This document shows, piece after piece, positions 39,548-50,052 of a stretch of 64,000 bases of DNA. The position numbers and the translations under genes are program-made. Under the pieces are notes generated by a model, which made no database searches, was not told the origin of the DNA, and worked only from the letters and a program-made list of their open reading frames with translations. Origin of the DNA: Corythucha ciliata (Eukaryota; Arthropoda; Insecta; Hemiptera; Tingidae); assembly GCA_038030265.1 (NCBI GenBank), contig CM075940.1, positions 2,170,001 through 2,234,000 on the forward strand, written 5' to 3'. The stretch's first letter is position 1. Each line of letters starts with the position of its first letter.

Positions 39548-41392
39548 ATGCGGTTCTTGACGATTTTTGTTCTCCTATGGACACTCGGCCCAAATCTGGG
39601 GGACGGATATGAACCCCACCCTAGACTACTTCCCGACCTCGGTGTGATTCTGGAGCCAATAAAGCCTCTCTTCATTGAGAGAGCAGGTTGGACCCACCTA
39701 TTTAGGATACCTGTCCCGAATATGACCGATGTTCTACCACAAGTCATCCTGGTGGAACTGGATGATACCATTCGGCACATCTCCACACTGAATAGGACAG
39801 TTCAAAAGTCATGCCGACACGAGGCACTTGCAGCAGGGAGTGAGGTTGAGCCTTTGTGTTTGATGATCGCATCCCAAGCGAATGCGTTTGTTGAGGAAGC
39901 AGGTTTCTTCTACAAGGCATTGAGGACACGAATTACGAACAACTTCGACCGGTTTGCACGTGAGATGACTCGAATTTCGGCTTCACCAGCCAGAATGAGA
40001 CGATTTATCAATGATATCGGAACTCCCGTCGATTTGACAGGTGTAAAGTCTCCTGATTCCTCCCGCACAGCAGATGATGATGGTTTAGTCCGTTCTGCAT
40101 TCCCCGAGGTTGATGTCGAGCCTGACGAGCACTCTAAATCTGTTACAGTCAAAGTAACAAAAGGGGCCCATTATTATGCTGCAGGGAGTGAGGTCCACCA
40201 TCATTATCAAGTGAAAGCAGAGGTGGACGACTTGTTAGAATCTATCCGAGCATCCCATCTTGCACTGGCGTCAACGAAATCTGCTAAAGTACAGCTTAAT
40301 CAACCCCAATCGATATTGGGTCAGGACATTCTCACTGAAGAAAAGAAACGGTCTGTCTGGTATGAAAGTCTATCAGACGAGGCAGCCCACGTACTTCACG
40401 AGATAGATACGTTAGAACGTCGATGCACAGAACTGACTTTACGCCCGGGAATGTCTATCGTTGCATCAATGCTTTACAACCGAATAGAGCGACTGAATCC
40501 CGTAGATCTCAGTATCATTTGTCACAAGTTTGTGAAGATCCCGCAATGTGAGAGTAAGCGTCGCCTCTTGGATGAGAGTGAGACAAACAGTTACGTTGTA
40601 GCCCGAACACAGAGAAAGACTAGGGTCAATCGGGAATCAGACAGAACTGATATCCCGATCGATCATGGGCTACTACCCTGGAAGTTCAGCATCAACAAAT
40701 TCCTGTGGGGTGCTCTAGACGAAGAAGACGCGGAAAATATTAACCGCGCCATATCTGCAAATCGGGTCTCGATTATGGGCTTGGCGAAGACTACAGATGC
40801 CCGACTACAGGCGATTGCGACAGCTTCGAACTCAGCCATTGAAGAGTTACACACAAACCTAAGATCTATCGCGACATCAGTAAATGAAGAGGGAGAAAAG
40901 CTCAGAATCTGGTCGGCAAATGTTAACAACATGCTGGAGCGATTTAGTGCTAATTCATCAGCATCCCACTTCATCACGCTAACGCAGAGTGCATTATCTC
41001 AGAATAATGCTTACCTCATGTCTCTGCGATCTTTGATATCCACAGCACGTGACATAGACGTACAATCATTGTACTTATATGACTGCATTTTGAATAGGCG
41101 TGTCCCAGTACAGCACGTGTTAGCTCAATCACATGCTGAGTTGACAGCCACCATTAATGATGTCGTGAAACCTAATTTTCAGCTCCTTCCATCTGCCTCC
41201 TTGAGCGATCTACTCGCTACAACCCCTGCGTCCATTGCGATGGGAAACTCAAGTATCATCATAGTATTCACGCTTCCCCTCATCGATTTTCCGACGAGAT
41301 TCGTATCCTATGCGATTAAGTCAATCCCGCTTCCAATCGGAGGGGCGTGGATACATTATAACTCAGAATACGCGGCAGCAAACTTTGATTAG
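39548..41392 (+). pseudogene. Env-like class I fusion glycoprotein, broken
   Basis: About 614 residues from Met at 39548, whose first 20 residues (MRFLTIFVLLWTLGPNLGDG) form a signal peptide. A dibasic stretch (RTQRKTR, about residue 365) precedes GLLPWKFSINKFLWGALDEE, then long heptad-like helices. This layout resembles baculovirus F/errantivirus Env proteins (cleavage site, fusion region, coiled coil). The match is by pattern only. TAG at 41390-41392 stops the frame, which stays open afterwards to about 41656 with Cys-rich codons. No transmembrane anchor is reached before the LTR fragment, so this is a dead copy. Confidence 0.6.
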
Positions 41393-41650
41393 GATCACAA
41401 CACATGGTCACCCTTTGATCAGAGTCTCTATGACTTATGTGTGGGAAACCCTTGCCGACTCTGTCCCAGAGCCCCATTGACAAAGGAGTTGACATCAGAA
41501 GTGTGTCTGTCTCAAGTCCTTAATATGTCCCGAGCATCTCCGGAGAAGTGCTATTTCGCGACGTCACCAGACTTGTCAACATCCGACATAAATATCTTAC
41601 AAGCGTCGAGTAACGATTGGCTAATTAGTACATCTGTTCGGGCGCCATCT

Positions 41651-41890
41651 TGTTAAGGATTCGGGTTCTTGGGAGTAATTAGTTCTGATGACAAGTAATT
41701 GAGTAAGTTACATGTAATTAATTTTACGCACAGTCCCTTAACTCTATATGTCACAAGTGTACTTGAGTGCTTCCGAAGCCCGAAGTGTTCAATTGCCCCG
41801 CAGTGTGTCGGACCTACGCCTATCGGGTGTATAGGAGTTTTTGTCTTCCGATAGCGCCGGTGGTGGTTCTGAAACAATACCGAAAACAGA
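41651..41890 (+). repeat. Partial LTR directly after the env-like frame
   Basis: First 240 bp of the same LTR as 37504-37743, nearly identical. Its place after an env frame fits the order env-3' LTR of an errantivirus-type element whose 5' part was lost. A clear polypurine tract before it is not seen. Confidence 0.88.
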
Positions 41891-42250
41891 ATTCGCCTAC
41901 ATAAATCACGTGTACGGATCAAAGGGGATATATGCAGTGTGGGACTCACTCCCACAATACCATATACTCCGGCGAGAACACCCTGAAAAAAGAATGTCGA
42001 CATGTCGACAGATTGGCGGCCACGTGGTTGTCGACATGTCGACAGTTCGGTTTCTTAGGTTCTTTTATTTGAGATTAATACAGGTTATCTTTTTTTTTTT
42101 TCGCAGGGTCTCCATCTACTCGCCCGAATTTACATCATGCTAAATTCCGTAGCAGCTAAAGCCTACGACTTGGCTGTCGTAAAGGTTTTAAAAACAGACA
42201 CGTTGAGTACATCATTGGAGTTGGCGGTGTGGCACTCCAAAACCATCTCG
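41891..42250 (+). repeat. Duplicated element segments with palindromes
   Basis: 41891-42018 repeats 39296-39423 (128 bp), and about 42019-42240 repeats 38605-38830. Palindromes TGTCGACATGTCGACA lie at 41995-42010 and 42029-42044. Confidence 0.88.
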
Positions 42251-42401
42251 GTGAGCATCCTCTCCTGTTCGGCTATTCCTTCTTCAATCTGCTGGGGATT
42301 CATATTAACTGATCACTTCTTTTCAAACAACTAAACAACTCATCACTCGGCACTTCTTTTCATGCGACTGAATAAGTGCATAATGCACCGGTCATACTAT
42401 A
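42238..42401 (-). repeat. Long inverted repeat, right copy
   Basis: Partner of 36822-36985; ends GGTCATACTA. Confidence 0.9.
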
Positions 42402-42987
42402 TAAAGCTCTTCAAACAATGCATCGTATTGCACAAGACACCTTAAAAATATTCATAACATGTAAAGCTTGCAACATTGTACTTCTTCAAACCTCAACACG
42501 TATCAGATTTACATTTTTTTTCTAGATAAAACAAAGGGTCATCTTCCTATAAAACTTCATTAATAAAACAAACATCACCTTAAAGTCGTAAACAAGTAAC
42601 GACACTTGGCTTACACTCTGATTTATTGCATATTAATATTCTACTCGGATGTTCAACACGATGAATGCAAATTTGCATCTTCCATTGTTAAGAGGAATTC
42701 CACTGACATTTGCATTACCAATCTTTTCCGTGTTAAGCATAAATTACCACCTCGTAAACAATGACGCACCGACTACTTGTTTACTCGATAAAAAACATTT
42801 TTAAATTTAATATACAGCCACCTAAAGGGATTCGCTGATATGTTGTAGCTTACTGATATTTAGGAGGCTGTTGAAGAGATGAGCTCGATCGGCCGAGTAG
42901 TTTCTGAGATATAAGCTTTAAAGCAAAGTGACAATTTTAGGGTGTTTTTGGTGCCACACCAAACCTGGTGCCTCTATCATGTATCAA

Positions 42988-43430
42988 CCTCTATCATGTG
43001 TCGCTATTAAAACCATATTATCGGAATTAAAAACGGCTAGCCCGATGCAGTGGTTACGCGATTTTCCAAAAGCAATCCGCGACTACACTGTATCGAATAA
43101 GGGAGAATATTTTGCCCCTTTGCCTGGTTAGAATTCCCTGGCCCGGATACGATGTGTACGCGATTTTCCAGAGGCAATTCGCGATTGCATTGTGTCCGAA
43201 ACAGGAGGACGATTCGTCCTGTTGGGTGGCTAGAATCCGCAAGCCCGGTAATTTGCATATGGTCAATACGTTTGACCCACCAACAGCAGTTACCGAAACG
43301 AAAGCCCGTCCGCTTCGTTGCGAGGCTAGGACAGGCCCCTGGATAAGTGGTGTTATCCAGGTGGCTCGGAAGGTTTTTCCTCCCAACCAGGAGTTATCGA
43401 ACGCCTGCCGAGTTTTTATGAATTAACGTT
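42988..43430 (+). pseudogene. Gypsy pol end and 3' untranslated repeats
   Basis: The last integrase residues (YHVSLLKPYYRN) end at TAA 43028-43030. Two diverged copies of about 103 bp follow (about 43050-43150 and 43153-43255), each with TACGCGATTTTCCA and a TGGTTAGAATTCC/TGGCTAGAATCCG end. They may be 3' UTR repeats ahead of the LTR. Confidence 0.65.
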
Positions 43431-45698
43431 CCTTCTGCTCCCACGAGCAACTAGATATGACGTATGTCTAATCATGTCCTTCCATATGAAGGAGATGTAT
43501 GAATGCCCCTCGGCCACCGGAAGAGTTCGCTCCTACCCCAAATGACATACACACATAAAATAATTATTTTAAATGAAATACTCAAAATATAGATAGATGA
43601 TCGTACTAAACGATAGATGAATTTTCTCTACGACTAACGATAGATGAATTTTCTCTACGACTAATGGTTTACATACCATAATAAATATTGGACCCCTTGT
43701 CATAGGCAAGATTCAGTTAAAACTTTGACAGTTGACTTACAAGTCAAATTTTAATATTTTGATGATAGATAACATTCCTTAGGGAATATAAAACATAGCT
43801 TTCTATGTTATATTATTTGAGTGGATCAATTTTATGATCCCTGTATCATGGTTTTTTGACTTTTGGCGTGCGTGCCATTGTCTTTTTTTTATATGGATTG
43901 ACAAGTGGCGATCCGTTGACAAGCTTGGTTTAAGTACCTGGCAAGGTAAATGGTATGTAAAGGGGACGTTTTCGCCCCTCCTCTTCCTCTAGTTAGGTGG
44001 TCAAGGGACGGAATCATCCCACCTAAAACATAATAGGAGGAAACCCTCGGCCCTCGGCTTCCTTTAATTAGGCGTCCCGGGACTGGAAGGATCCTCCGGC
44101 GGGAATGTTATTGGGCATTATATTTTTTTTTTCTCCTTTTTCTATTTTTTCCCGTCTCTTGGTGTTACGAGCCAACGTGATGTTATTCGGCCTTCCGAGG
44201 ATGTCACCGGCTAAGTTCTCGCTGAGGCTTAGGGGTGTCTCCGGACTACCTGGTTAATCTTAATACCCCAGTCATCCTCGTCTAAATTCGTTGAACGCCC
44301 TAAATTTAGAATCAGACCCCCAATAACATTCATCCCGTTCAGGAGTCGTGCCTATCATCAATGGAAGAATTTCCGGGGTGTGTCAAGACCAACCGGCCCT
44401 ACTGCCGCTCTCCTTTGTTTTGATCGAGGACAAAGTAGTTGCGAGTGAGCAGGATGTAGACATGTACTCAAAAATTTCAGTAGTCAGTGCCTCAAGCATT
44501 TAAAAAAAATGCTATTGGCCAAAATCGGCAAGTCGACACATAAGGTGTTCGGCGAAAAATTTAAACAGCCACCAGCTTGAGCTCCTGGACCCACGGCTTA
44601 CCGCTTCGGAGAGAGTCAATTGTACATCCTCTTCGTGATCCACCTTTTGCAAAAAATAACCTGCTGTTATAGTCACTAGGCTTCAACACCTGGTTCTAGG
44701 GATTTTTTTTTCTTTTTCTTATCTAACCCTGTCTTAGCTTAACCGCTCGGATCAGTGGACAAAACTTAATAACCCGACAAGACACTAACTGCGACTTTAT
44801 AGAACCGACTTCGAACATGTCTGTTTTCCGCCTTTGTTTCCGTGTCTCGTTCCCCACCCGCGCCACGCTTTGGGTGTATGAATGGGGTGTGTATTGGTCG
44901 AGTCGTTTATCTCAACGCCATAAATTAATAGCAATAAATTGTGTTCATGGGCGATGCCGCACTTTATATAATGTCACAATTACGGTCGTATACCGACACC
45001 TAAATTTCTACACATTACGCCTGCTCGCTCAGTTATGCTGAAATTTTGTTTAATCAATGTAAACTCAGATACCAATCAAAAATTATTTTTAACCTCAAAC
45101 TGCTATCCAACCGTTTTAAATATTTCATCGACTTGATTGGGCATGCACAATATTGGTCTTTTGTTCTTTTTTTTTTCAATATAAACTCAGTAAAAAATTG
45201 TAATATTAGAGCTCTGAATCTCAACTGGATCGATGCCTGACAACAGAGGAACACCTCAACAATGGGTTTACACGAAACTTCTGGGATGTGCCCTCTTTTA
45301 AAATCACTATTAAGGTCATTGCGTTATGATTCGTTTATTCGACAGGAATAAACATTTTTCTATAGAAAAAAGAGTGCCATACATTTTTACTAGTACGACG
45401 GGAAAAAATAATAGTCATGTAGCGAAAGAATTTCGCCTTGGTAGACATCAGATAATGGTTCTAATGATTTCTAGCATGCTGAATGATCAAAGACACCCCT
45501 GAATTGGGGAATGAACATCTAATATCATTTTAATTTTCTGAAAAAGATGAAGTGAATGATCATTGGAGTGTTAAAACACCAAATCTTCAAACATTGTTAA
45601 TTTACCCAAGATGAATCGGAATTAATAGTAAAAGTCCAAAATAGGGAATAAACTATGGAGGATAACACTTTTTTAAATCTTCAATTTTCAAAAAGTTA
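43431..45698. other. No gene; possible LTR and short repeats
   Basis: Contains a 27-bp tandem pair (CGATAGATGAATTTTCTCTA..., about 43611-43665), two diverged CTCTTCC/GGCTTCC-TTAATTAGG segments (about 43978-44100), and a long AT-rich stretch. This could include the Gypsy 3' LTR, but no second LTR copy is available to define it. Confidence 0.35.
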
Positions 45699-45759
45699 TT
45701 GTTGAAAATTTTTCATTTCTTCAAGGGTTCAGCTATCCGTAAATCAATGCAACATAGTA

Positions 45760-46043
45760 TTCTGAACTTTTTGAATGTGGTCTTCGAGTGGGTGGGATTT
45801 ACTGTTACAAGATGTGTTCTAAACTCAGCAAGCACGTCGCACGTGTCGCACCTCATGCGAAAACATGCGAAAAATTGCTACGGTACGGGAAGAAAAGAGG
45901 CGACATCAAAAAGAAGAATTCAGAATGAGAGCGCCGCAATGCTTCTTACGTTCGTCAAGCCACATATGGGCGAAGATTTCAAAAAGACTTGCCTTTCAAA
46001 TCTTGGATATGATGACATAGGAGCGGTCGTTCGCGAAGACTGA
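45760..46043 (+). pseudogene. Crypton-like protein N-terminal region
   Basis: The frame carries SHVSHLMRKHAKNCYGTGRK, then a Lys/Arg-rich stretch and a C-terminal LSNLGYDDIGAVVRED. It resembles the N-terminal finger and linker (C..C...HL.R.H) of a family of tyrosine-recombinase-containing proteins known from fish and invertebrates. It ends at a stop at 46041-46043. The continuation is out of frame between 46050 and 46105. Confidence 0.5.
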
Positions 46044-46105
46044 AATTCGGTTTTCTTCAATTTAAGAAATACGGAGAAGTACAAGCAGAATTAATACGCC
46101 AAAAA

Positions 46106-46972
46106 ATGAGGCAATTCGCCAGATTACTAATTGCCTTGAGGACATCGTTCGGGGACAGCCGCGATCCACTTTGCAAGTATTTGGTTCCTACTCACTTCGA
46201 TGACACCATGGACGCAATCAAAATAGTCTGCGTGGAAGAGGAGAGCACACGAACTTCCCGTAGGGGTTTTGCCAAGCCGTCACTGGCCCTTCATCTGGGG
46301 TACAACCTATGCAACTGTGCATCGTTCGTGCGATGTGAAGCCCTCAGGAATTGCGATGAACAAAAAATAAAAGAGACGAAACGCTTCATTTATTTATTTG
46401 AAAGCCAATTCAAACATTTAGTTTCATCAAATGCTTTGATTTCACTTAAAACAAAAAAAAAAATGAATAAGGCAGAGTTTCTTCCTCTGACGGAAGATTT
46501 AATGGCAATTAATGTCTACATAATTCAACAGATAAACGCCAGAAAGGAGCAGCTGGAGAGTCATGTCTCGGTGGATGCATGGAGGGCTTTATGCGAAGTC
46601 ACTCTGGCAAAAATGATTCTTTTTAATAAAAAACGTTCGGGTGAAGCATCCAGAATTTTGATGACGCAATTTGGGAAGAGAAGAGATTGGGAAACCGCCA
46701 ACGTTAACGCCGAACTAGAATCATCGTTCAGCCCGCTTGAACTTCGCGTTGCCAAGTCGATGCATCTTGTTGAAATCATTGGAAAGCGGTCCCAAGTTGT
46801 GCCAGTTCTTGTAACACAAGAAGTTATGTCGAGTATGTTACTATTGGCGCGCACGAGATGTGACGTAGGCATTTCGCCAATGAACGAATATTTTTTCGCG
46901 ATCCCCGGCACTCTGAGTTACGTCAGAGGCCGCGTAGCGCTGAAAAACGTGTCGTCCGCCGTCGATATTTAA
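46106..46972 (+). pseudogene. Crypton-like tyrosine recombinase, middle region
   Basis: 288 residues, largely helical, with MRQFARLLIALRTSFGD, YLVPTHFDDTMDAI, VDAWRALCEVTLAKMILFNK (often the start of the recombinase catalytic region) and MNEYFFAIPGTL before the break. The frame ends at TAA in TTTAAAAAACC (46968-46978). The next frame begins in that A-run. Confidence 0.6.
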
Positions 46973-47708
46973 AAAACCAGAATTAATAACAGCCACCAAA
47001 TTAAGAAAATATGTGGCCACCGTATCGCAAGTTCTTGAGCTCCAAGAAAATGAGACAGATTGGTTGGCCAGGCATCTCGGACACGACATTAGAATACGTC
47101 GCCAGTTTTATAGGCTACACACATCGGCTGTCGAAATGGCTAAGGTTAGCAGGTTACTTTTGGCAGTGGACGAAGGCAAGTTATCGGCCTTCGCTGGAAA
47201 GAGCATTTCTGAAATCAACGTGGAAGACATGCCACCATTAGACGACGACGACGACAAAATAGAAGATGAACACGACGATGAACACGATGTCGATAAAACG
47301 CCAAGAACCTCGACTGGCAAACCACAACTTCCCAGTGCGCCTAGACCCGAAGAATCCGACTCAAATTTCTCTCCAAATAAATCCAAAAAACGGCGAAAAG
47401 TGGCTACAAGGGCCCCATCAAATAGAGTACTATGGACTGCTAAAGAAAAAGCATGCGTTCTAGAATATTTCCGCAGTCCACTAAAGAGGAATGTTTTACC
47501 TGGGAAAAAGGACATTGAGGATTGTTTATCCAAGCATAATGCGCATATTTCAAACCGTAACTGGCTAAAGGTGAAAGATTTCCTCCGAAATAGTTTAAAA
47601 CAAAGATTTCGTCAATCGCATGAAAAAAAAAAAACAATTGGAGGAATGGAGGAAAAAACAGCGAAAATGATTTTTCATATTTGTTTGAGTGCTTATTATT
47701 TGAATTGA
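46971..47708 (+). pseudogene. Tyrosine recombinase C-terminus plus Myb-like tail
   Basis: The frame begins KKPELITATKLRKYVATV and continues WLARHLGHDIRIRRQFYRL. In tyrosine recombinases the Arg of the first block, the H-x2-(G)H region and the final Tyr are catalytic, which fits a Crypton-type enzyme. An acidic linker (DDDDDKIEDEHDDEHD) follows, then a Myb/SANT-like tail (WTAKEKACVLEYFRSP, PGKKDIEDCL, RNWLKVKDFLRN). A homopolymer break at 46971 and earlier breaks leave this copy broken. The family assignment is from memory of the motif. Confidence 0.65.
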
Positions 47709-48071
47709 AGTATTGAATTTCTTTTTTTTTTAAATATTGTTTTATAAAATTCAAGACTTAACTGGTGCTTCAGTATCATTTTTTTTTTAGCTCCGGGGAG
47801 CGGTTTAAAAAGAATCTTGGTGAGGAAAAAGGGAGGCCGATTTTGAGCGACAATGGCGCTCCAAGTGAATAGCGAACGAAACTGTGATGAATTGCTTGAT
47901 GTATGGATTGCCCGATAATTCTAACCCCTTCTCCTCATCCACCTTTTCCCTCTCCATTATTTTCCTCATTTGGTCATATTTGTTTGTTTTTTGTCTTCAA
48001 AAATGCGTTCATGCTAATCGTCATGTCATGCCTTGTTTTGTTCAAAAACAAAACTCGCATTCTCTTATTTC
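47709..48071. other. No supported gene
   Basis: AT-rich and T-run-containing; short ORFs without motifs. Confidence 0.4.
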
Positions 48072-48905
48072 TTCAGGGGTATTACCGATCCCGAGCTCAG
48101 TGAACCCCAATGCAACCAAAGTCGGTGGTGGTTTTTTTACTAAAAAAAGAGGGAAGTTTCACTAAGAGTCGAAGACCACCCAAAACTAAGGTATAGTTTG
48201 TCCTCTTAGGGATGGACTCTCCCCGCCCTTGAATTTAGTGAAATGAGCTACCCCAATGCCCCTTCTCCTAAAAATAACGCACCGGAAATAAGTTTGGAAC
48301 AAATGATCACTGTGTAGCGTCTATTCGTAACCATAGTGCCCGTAGTAAAAGTTTTTTTGTTGAGTTCTTTAAAATATTTTTGGTGGGAGTGGACAAATCG
48401 AGCTATCGAAATCGAAGCAACACGTTCGAGAGTCCATCACTAAGTGGACAGACTATTCTATTCTATAACTATACAACCGAGTGAACCTATCCTCCACATT
48501 GGGTAGATAAAGCTAAAATTTTGTGGGTAGGAGGGGTGCATGGGAGTGGAAATACTATGGAGTAGCCAACGAGGCTTTTGAGGCGAGCCGAAAATATTAT
48601 CTAGTATTTAAGCCTCAACCGAATCCTATTGGTCGAAAGGCAGTCGCTAAGCACGCGAGTCAGCTGGGTTTCCTAGGAAGTTATTTGTAAACAAGAAATT
48701 TATGATGAATTTATCTACCCAAAACCTGGGTTCACCTGATAGTAAAGGTTCTCTACCCAAAACATGTGTGTGAGTATTTCTTTTTAGTATAACTTCCCTC
48801 TTGTTTTAGTAAACAAACCACGTTGTATGCCCACCGACTCATGTTGCATTAGGGTTCACTGAACTCGGGGACCGATGAGGAAGGGATGAGACCCCTGAAA
48901 ATCCG
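48072..48905. mobile_element. MITE-like element with about 100-bp inverted ends
   Basis: TCAGGGGT at 48075 through AGAGGGAAGTTT near 48160 matches the reverse complement of about 48785-48898, including GTTCACTGAAC-type and CCAATGCAAC words. The CAGGGG ends recall hAT MITEs. No clear 8-bp duplication is left. No ORF inside. Confidence 0.6.
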
Positions 48906-49028
48906 GACAGGTGTAGTCACTCGATGAACTTGACATTATCAATATTTTCGAAGGTTCCCCGGATCAACCCCCCCCCCTATCTTGGGACCATCTTGCATTT
49001 CTCGTGACGGTCCACTTGTGAAATGTAA

Positions 49029-49289
49029 TTCTATAGGTCTGTTCCAACCAACGATATAGTATAAAAGAACTGGATTGTTCATCACTGCTGATAAAGTGTA
49101 GCCATCAGAAAGTGGATGAGAGGGGTAGGGTTACAAAATAATGACCGTGTTGCCATAACTACACAAGCAGAGGGACGGGGTTACGATGGTCATTATGTAT
49201 GAGGGGACGGCGCACCCCCTCCACGCCCCTCCAATCAGCTATGAGTAATCCAGGTTTTATATATCGTTGGTTCCAACCTACTCTAGAAC
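49029..49289. mobile_element. MITE, 260 bp, Tc1/mariner-like ends
   Basis: TAGGTCTGTTCCAACCAACG on the left pairs with the reverse complement of CGTTGGTTCCAACCTACTC on the right. TA dinucleotides flank both. No coding sequence. Confidence 0.6.
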
Positions 49290-49839
49290 TTGTTCGGAAG
49301 CGTCACAGAATCATCTTCTGCCAATAAAACGCAATGGATTTGTTTGTTGCTATAATAAAATGGTAAAATTTCCAACGTGAAAGGGAAATGCGGGCGGGAG
49401 GGCGTTTTCTTCTTCCAAACCAATGTCTCCATGGGGATTGCTAGGGCTTTTCGTTAGCAGGATCAAATGGAGGGGGGTCTGGATAGGTAGAACCCCCTCC
49501 CCCCCATTTGGTCAGAAAAGTAATAAATAATAAGAAATACAAACACAAATTAAAAATAAGAAAATGGATAAATTGAATTTGATTTAAAAAATTTAATAGT
49601 TAACGATTTGCCCTAAGAACAGTTGTTAACATCATTCCAAAAACGTGTTAAAACCAAAAAGTTTGTGACCCTACATTTATAGGAAATTGTTTGACCAGCT
49701 CGAAATTAACTATAAGACAATTTTTCCGTGTGGAAAGCGCTATTTTCCGCACGAAAACACGGTCTGAATATCACCCTTGTTCCACTCTGGTTTTTCGACA
49801 TCCGAAATACCCAACATAGTTCAAGCACGAACCCACCCC
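49290..49839. other. No supported gene
   Basis: Includes a C-rich run (about 49490-49505). No ORF with motifs. Confidence 0.4.
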
Positions 49840-50052
49840 TACCCATCTCATGGATTTGAATTTCCTGCTTCCAGGAAAAGAAACAGGAAATTTCAGGAAA
49901 ATTGGTTCCCATTTTTCTTTTGCAATGGCTGTGCGGGTCCCTCCACCCACACAAAATGAAATTCTGGATCTGCCACTGAATGACACCTACACCGTTGGTA
50001 AGCAAGCGTGGGCTTTAGGTCATCGCATTGTCCACTTGCTGCGCCACCAGAT
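49840..50052 (-). repeat. Possible tRNA-derived SINE
   Basis: On the minus strand, TGGCGCAGCAAGTGG (50028-50042 region) resembles a box A. A degenerate box-B place follows about 55 bp on. A GTGGCAGATCCAGAATTTCA segment then follows, similar to repetitive SINE bodies seen in insects. Weakly supported. Confidence 0.3.

Larger units (their letters stand above)
36811..42969. mobile_element. Composite insertion bearing an env-like gene
   Basis: An 18-bp direct repeat GCCTCTATCATGTATCAA lies at 36793-36810 and 42970-42987, and the Gypsy integrase frame resumes in phase after the right copy. Inside, 36822-36985 and 42238-42401 are inverted copies of about 160 bp starting TAGTATGACCGGTGCATTAT. The interior is a patchwork: a tandem duplication (36988-37170 with 37327-37503), a solo LTR, an env-like frame ending at a partial LTR, and a second copy of two upstream segments. 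The class of the original element is unknown to me. About 560 bp beyond the right inverted repeat (42402-42969) is AT-rich with no gene. Confidence 0.7.
11175..43030 (+). mobile_element. Ty3/Gypsy pol split by three insertions
   Basis: Collapsing three insertions gives one continuous pol: protease (11175-12023), RT start (12108-12399), RT rest, RNase H and integrase start (17350-18711), integrase core (35847-36810) and the last integrase codons (42988-43030). Each break is bounded by a direct duplication of Gypsy sequence (10, 8 and 18 bp), and the codon phase matches across each. The collapsed pol is about 3.6 kb. Gag and the 5' LTR are not seen; the sequence begins next to the BEL/Pao LTR. 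A 3' untranslated part with two diverged repeats of about 100 bp follows the stop (43031-43260). Internal indels at about 12025, 17700 and 17950 also inactivate it. Confidence 0.85.

Noticed and set aside
43054..43426. ORFs over the repeats after the Gypsy stop
   Set aside because: They are open because of the two 103-bp repeats; no domain.
47884..48165. 93-residue ORF
   Set aside because: It crosses into the MITE end and lacks motifs.
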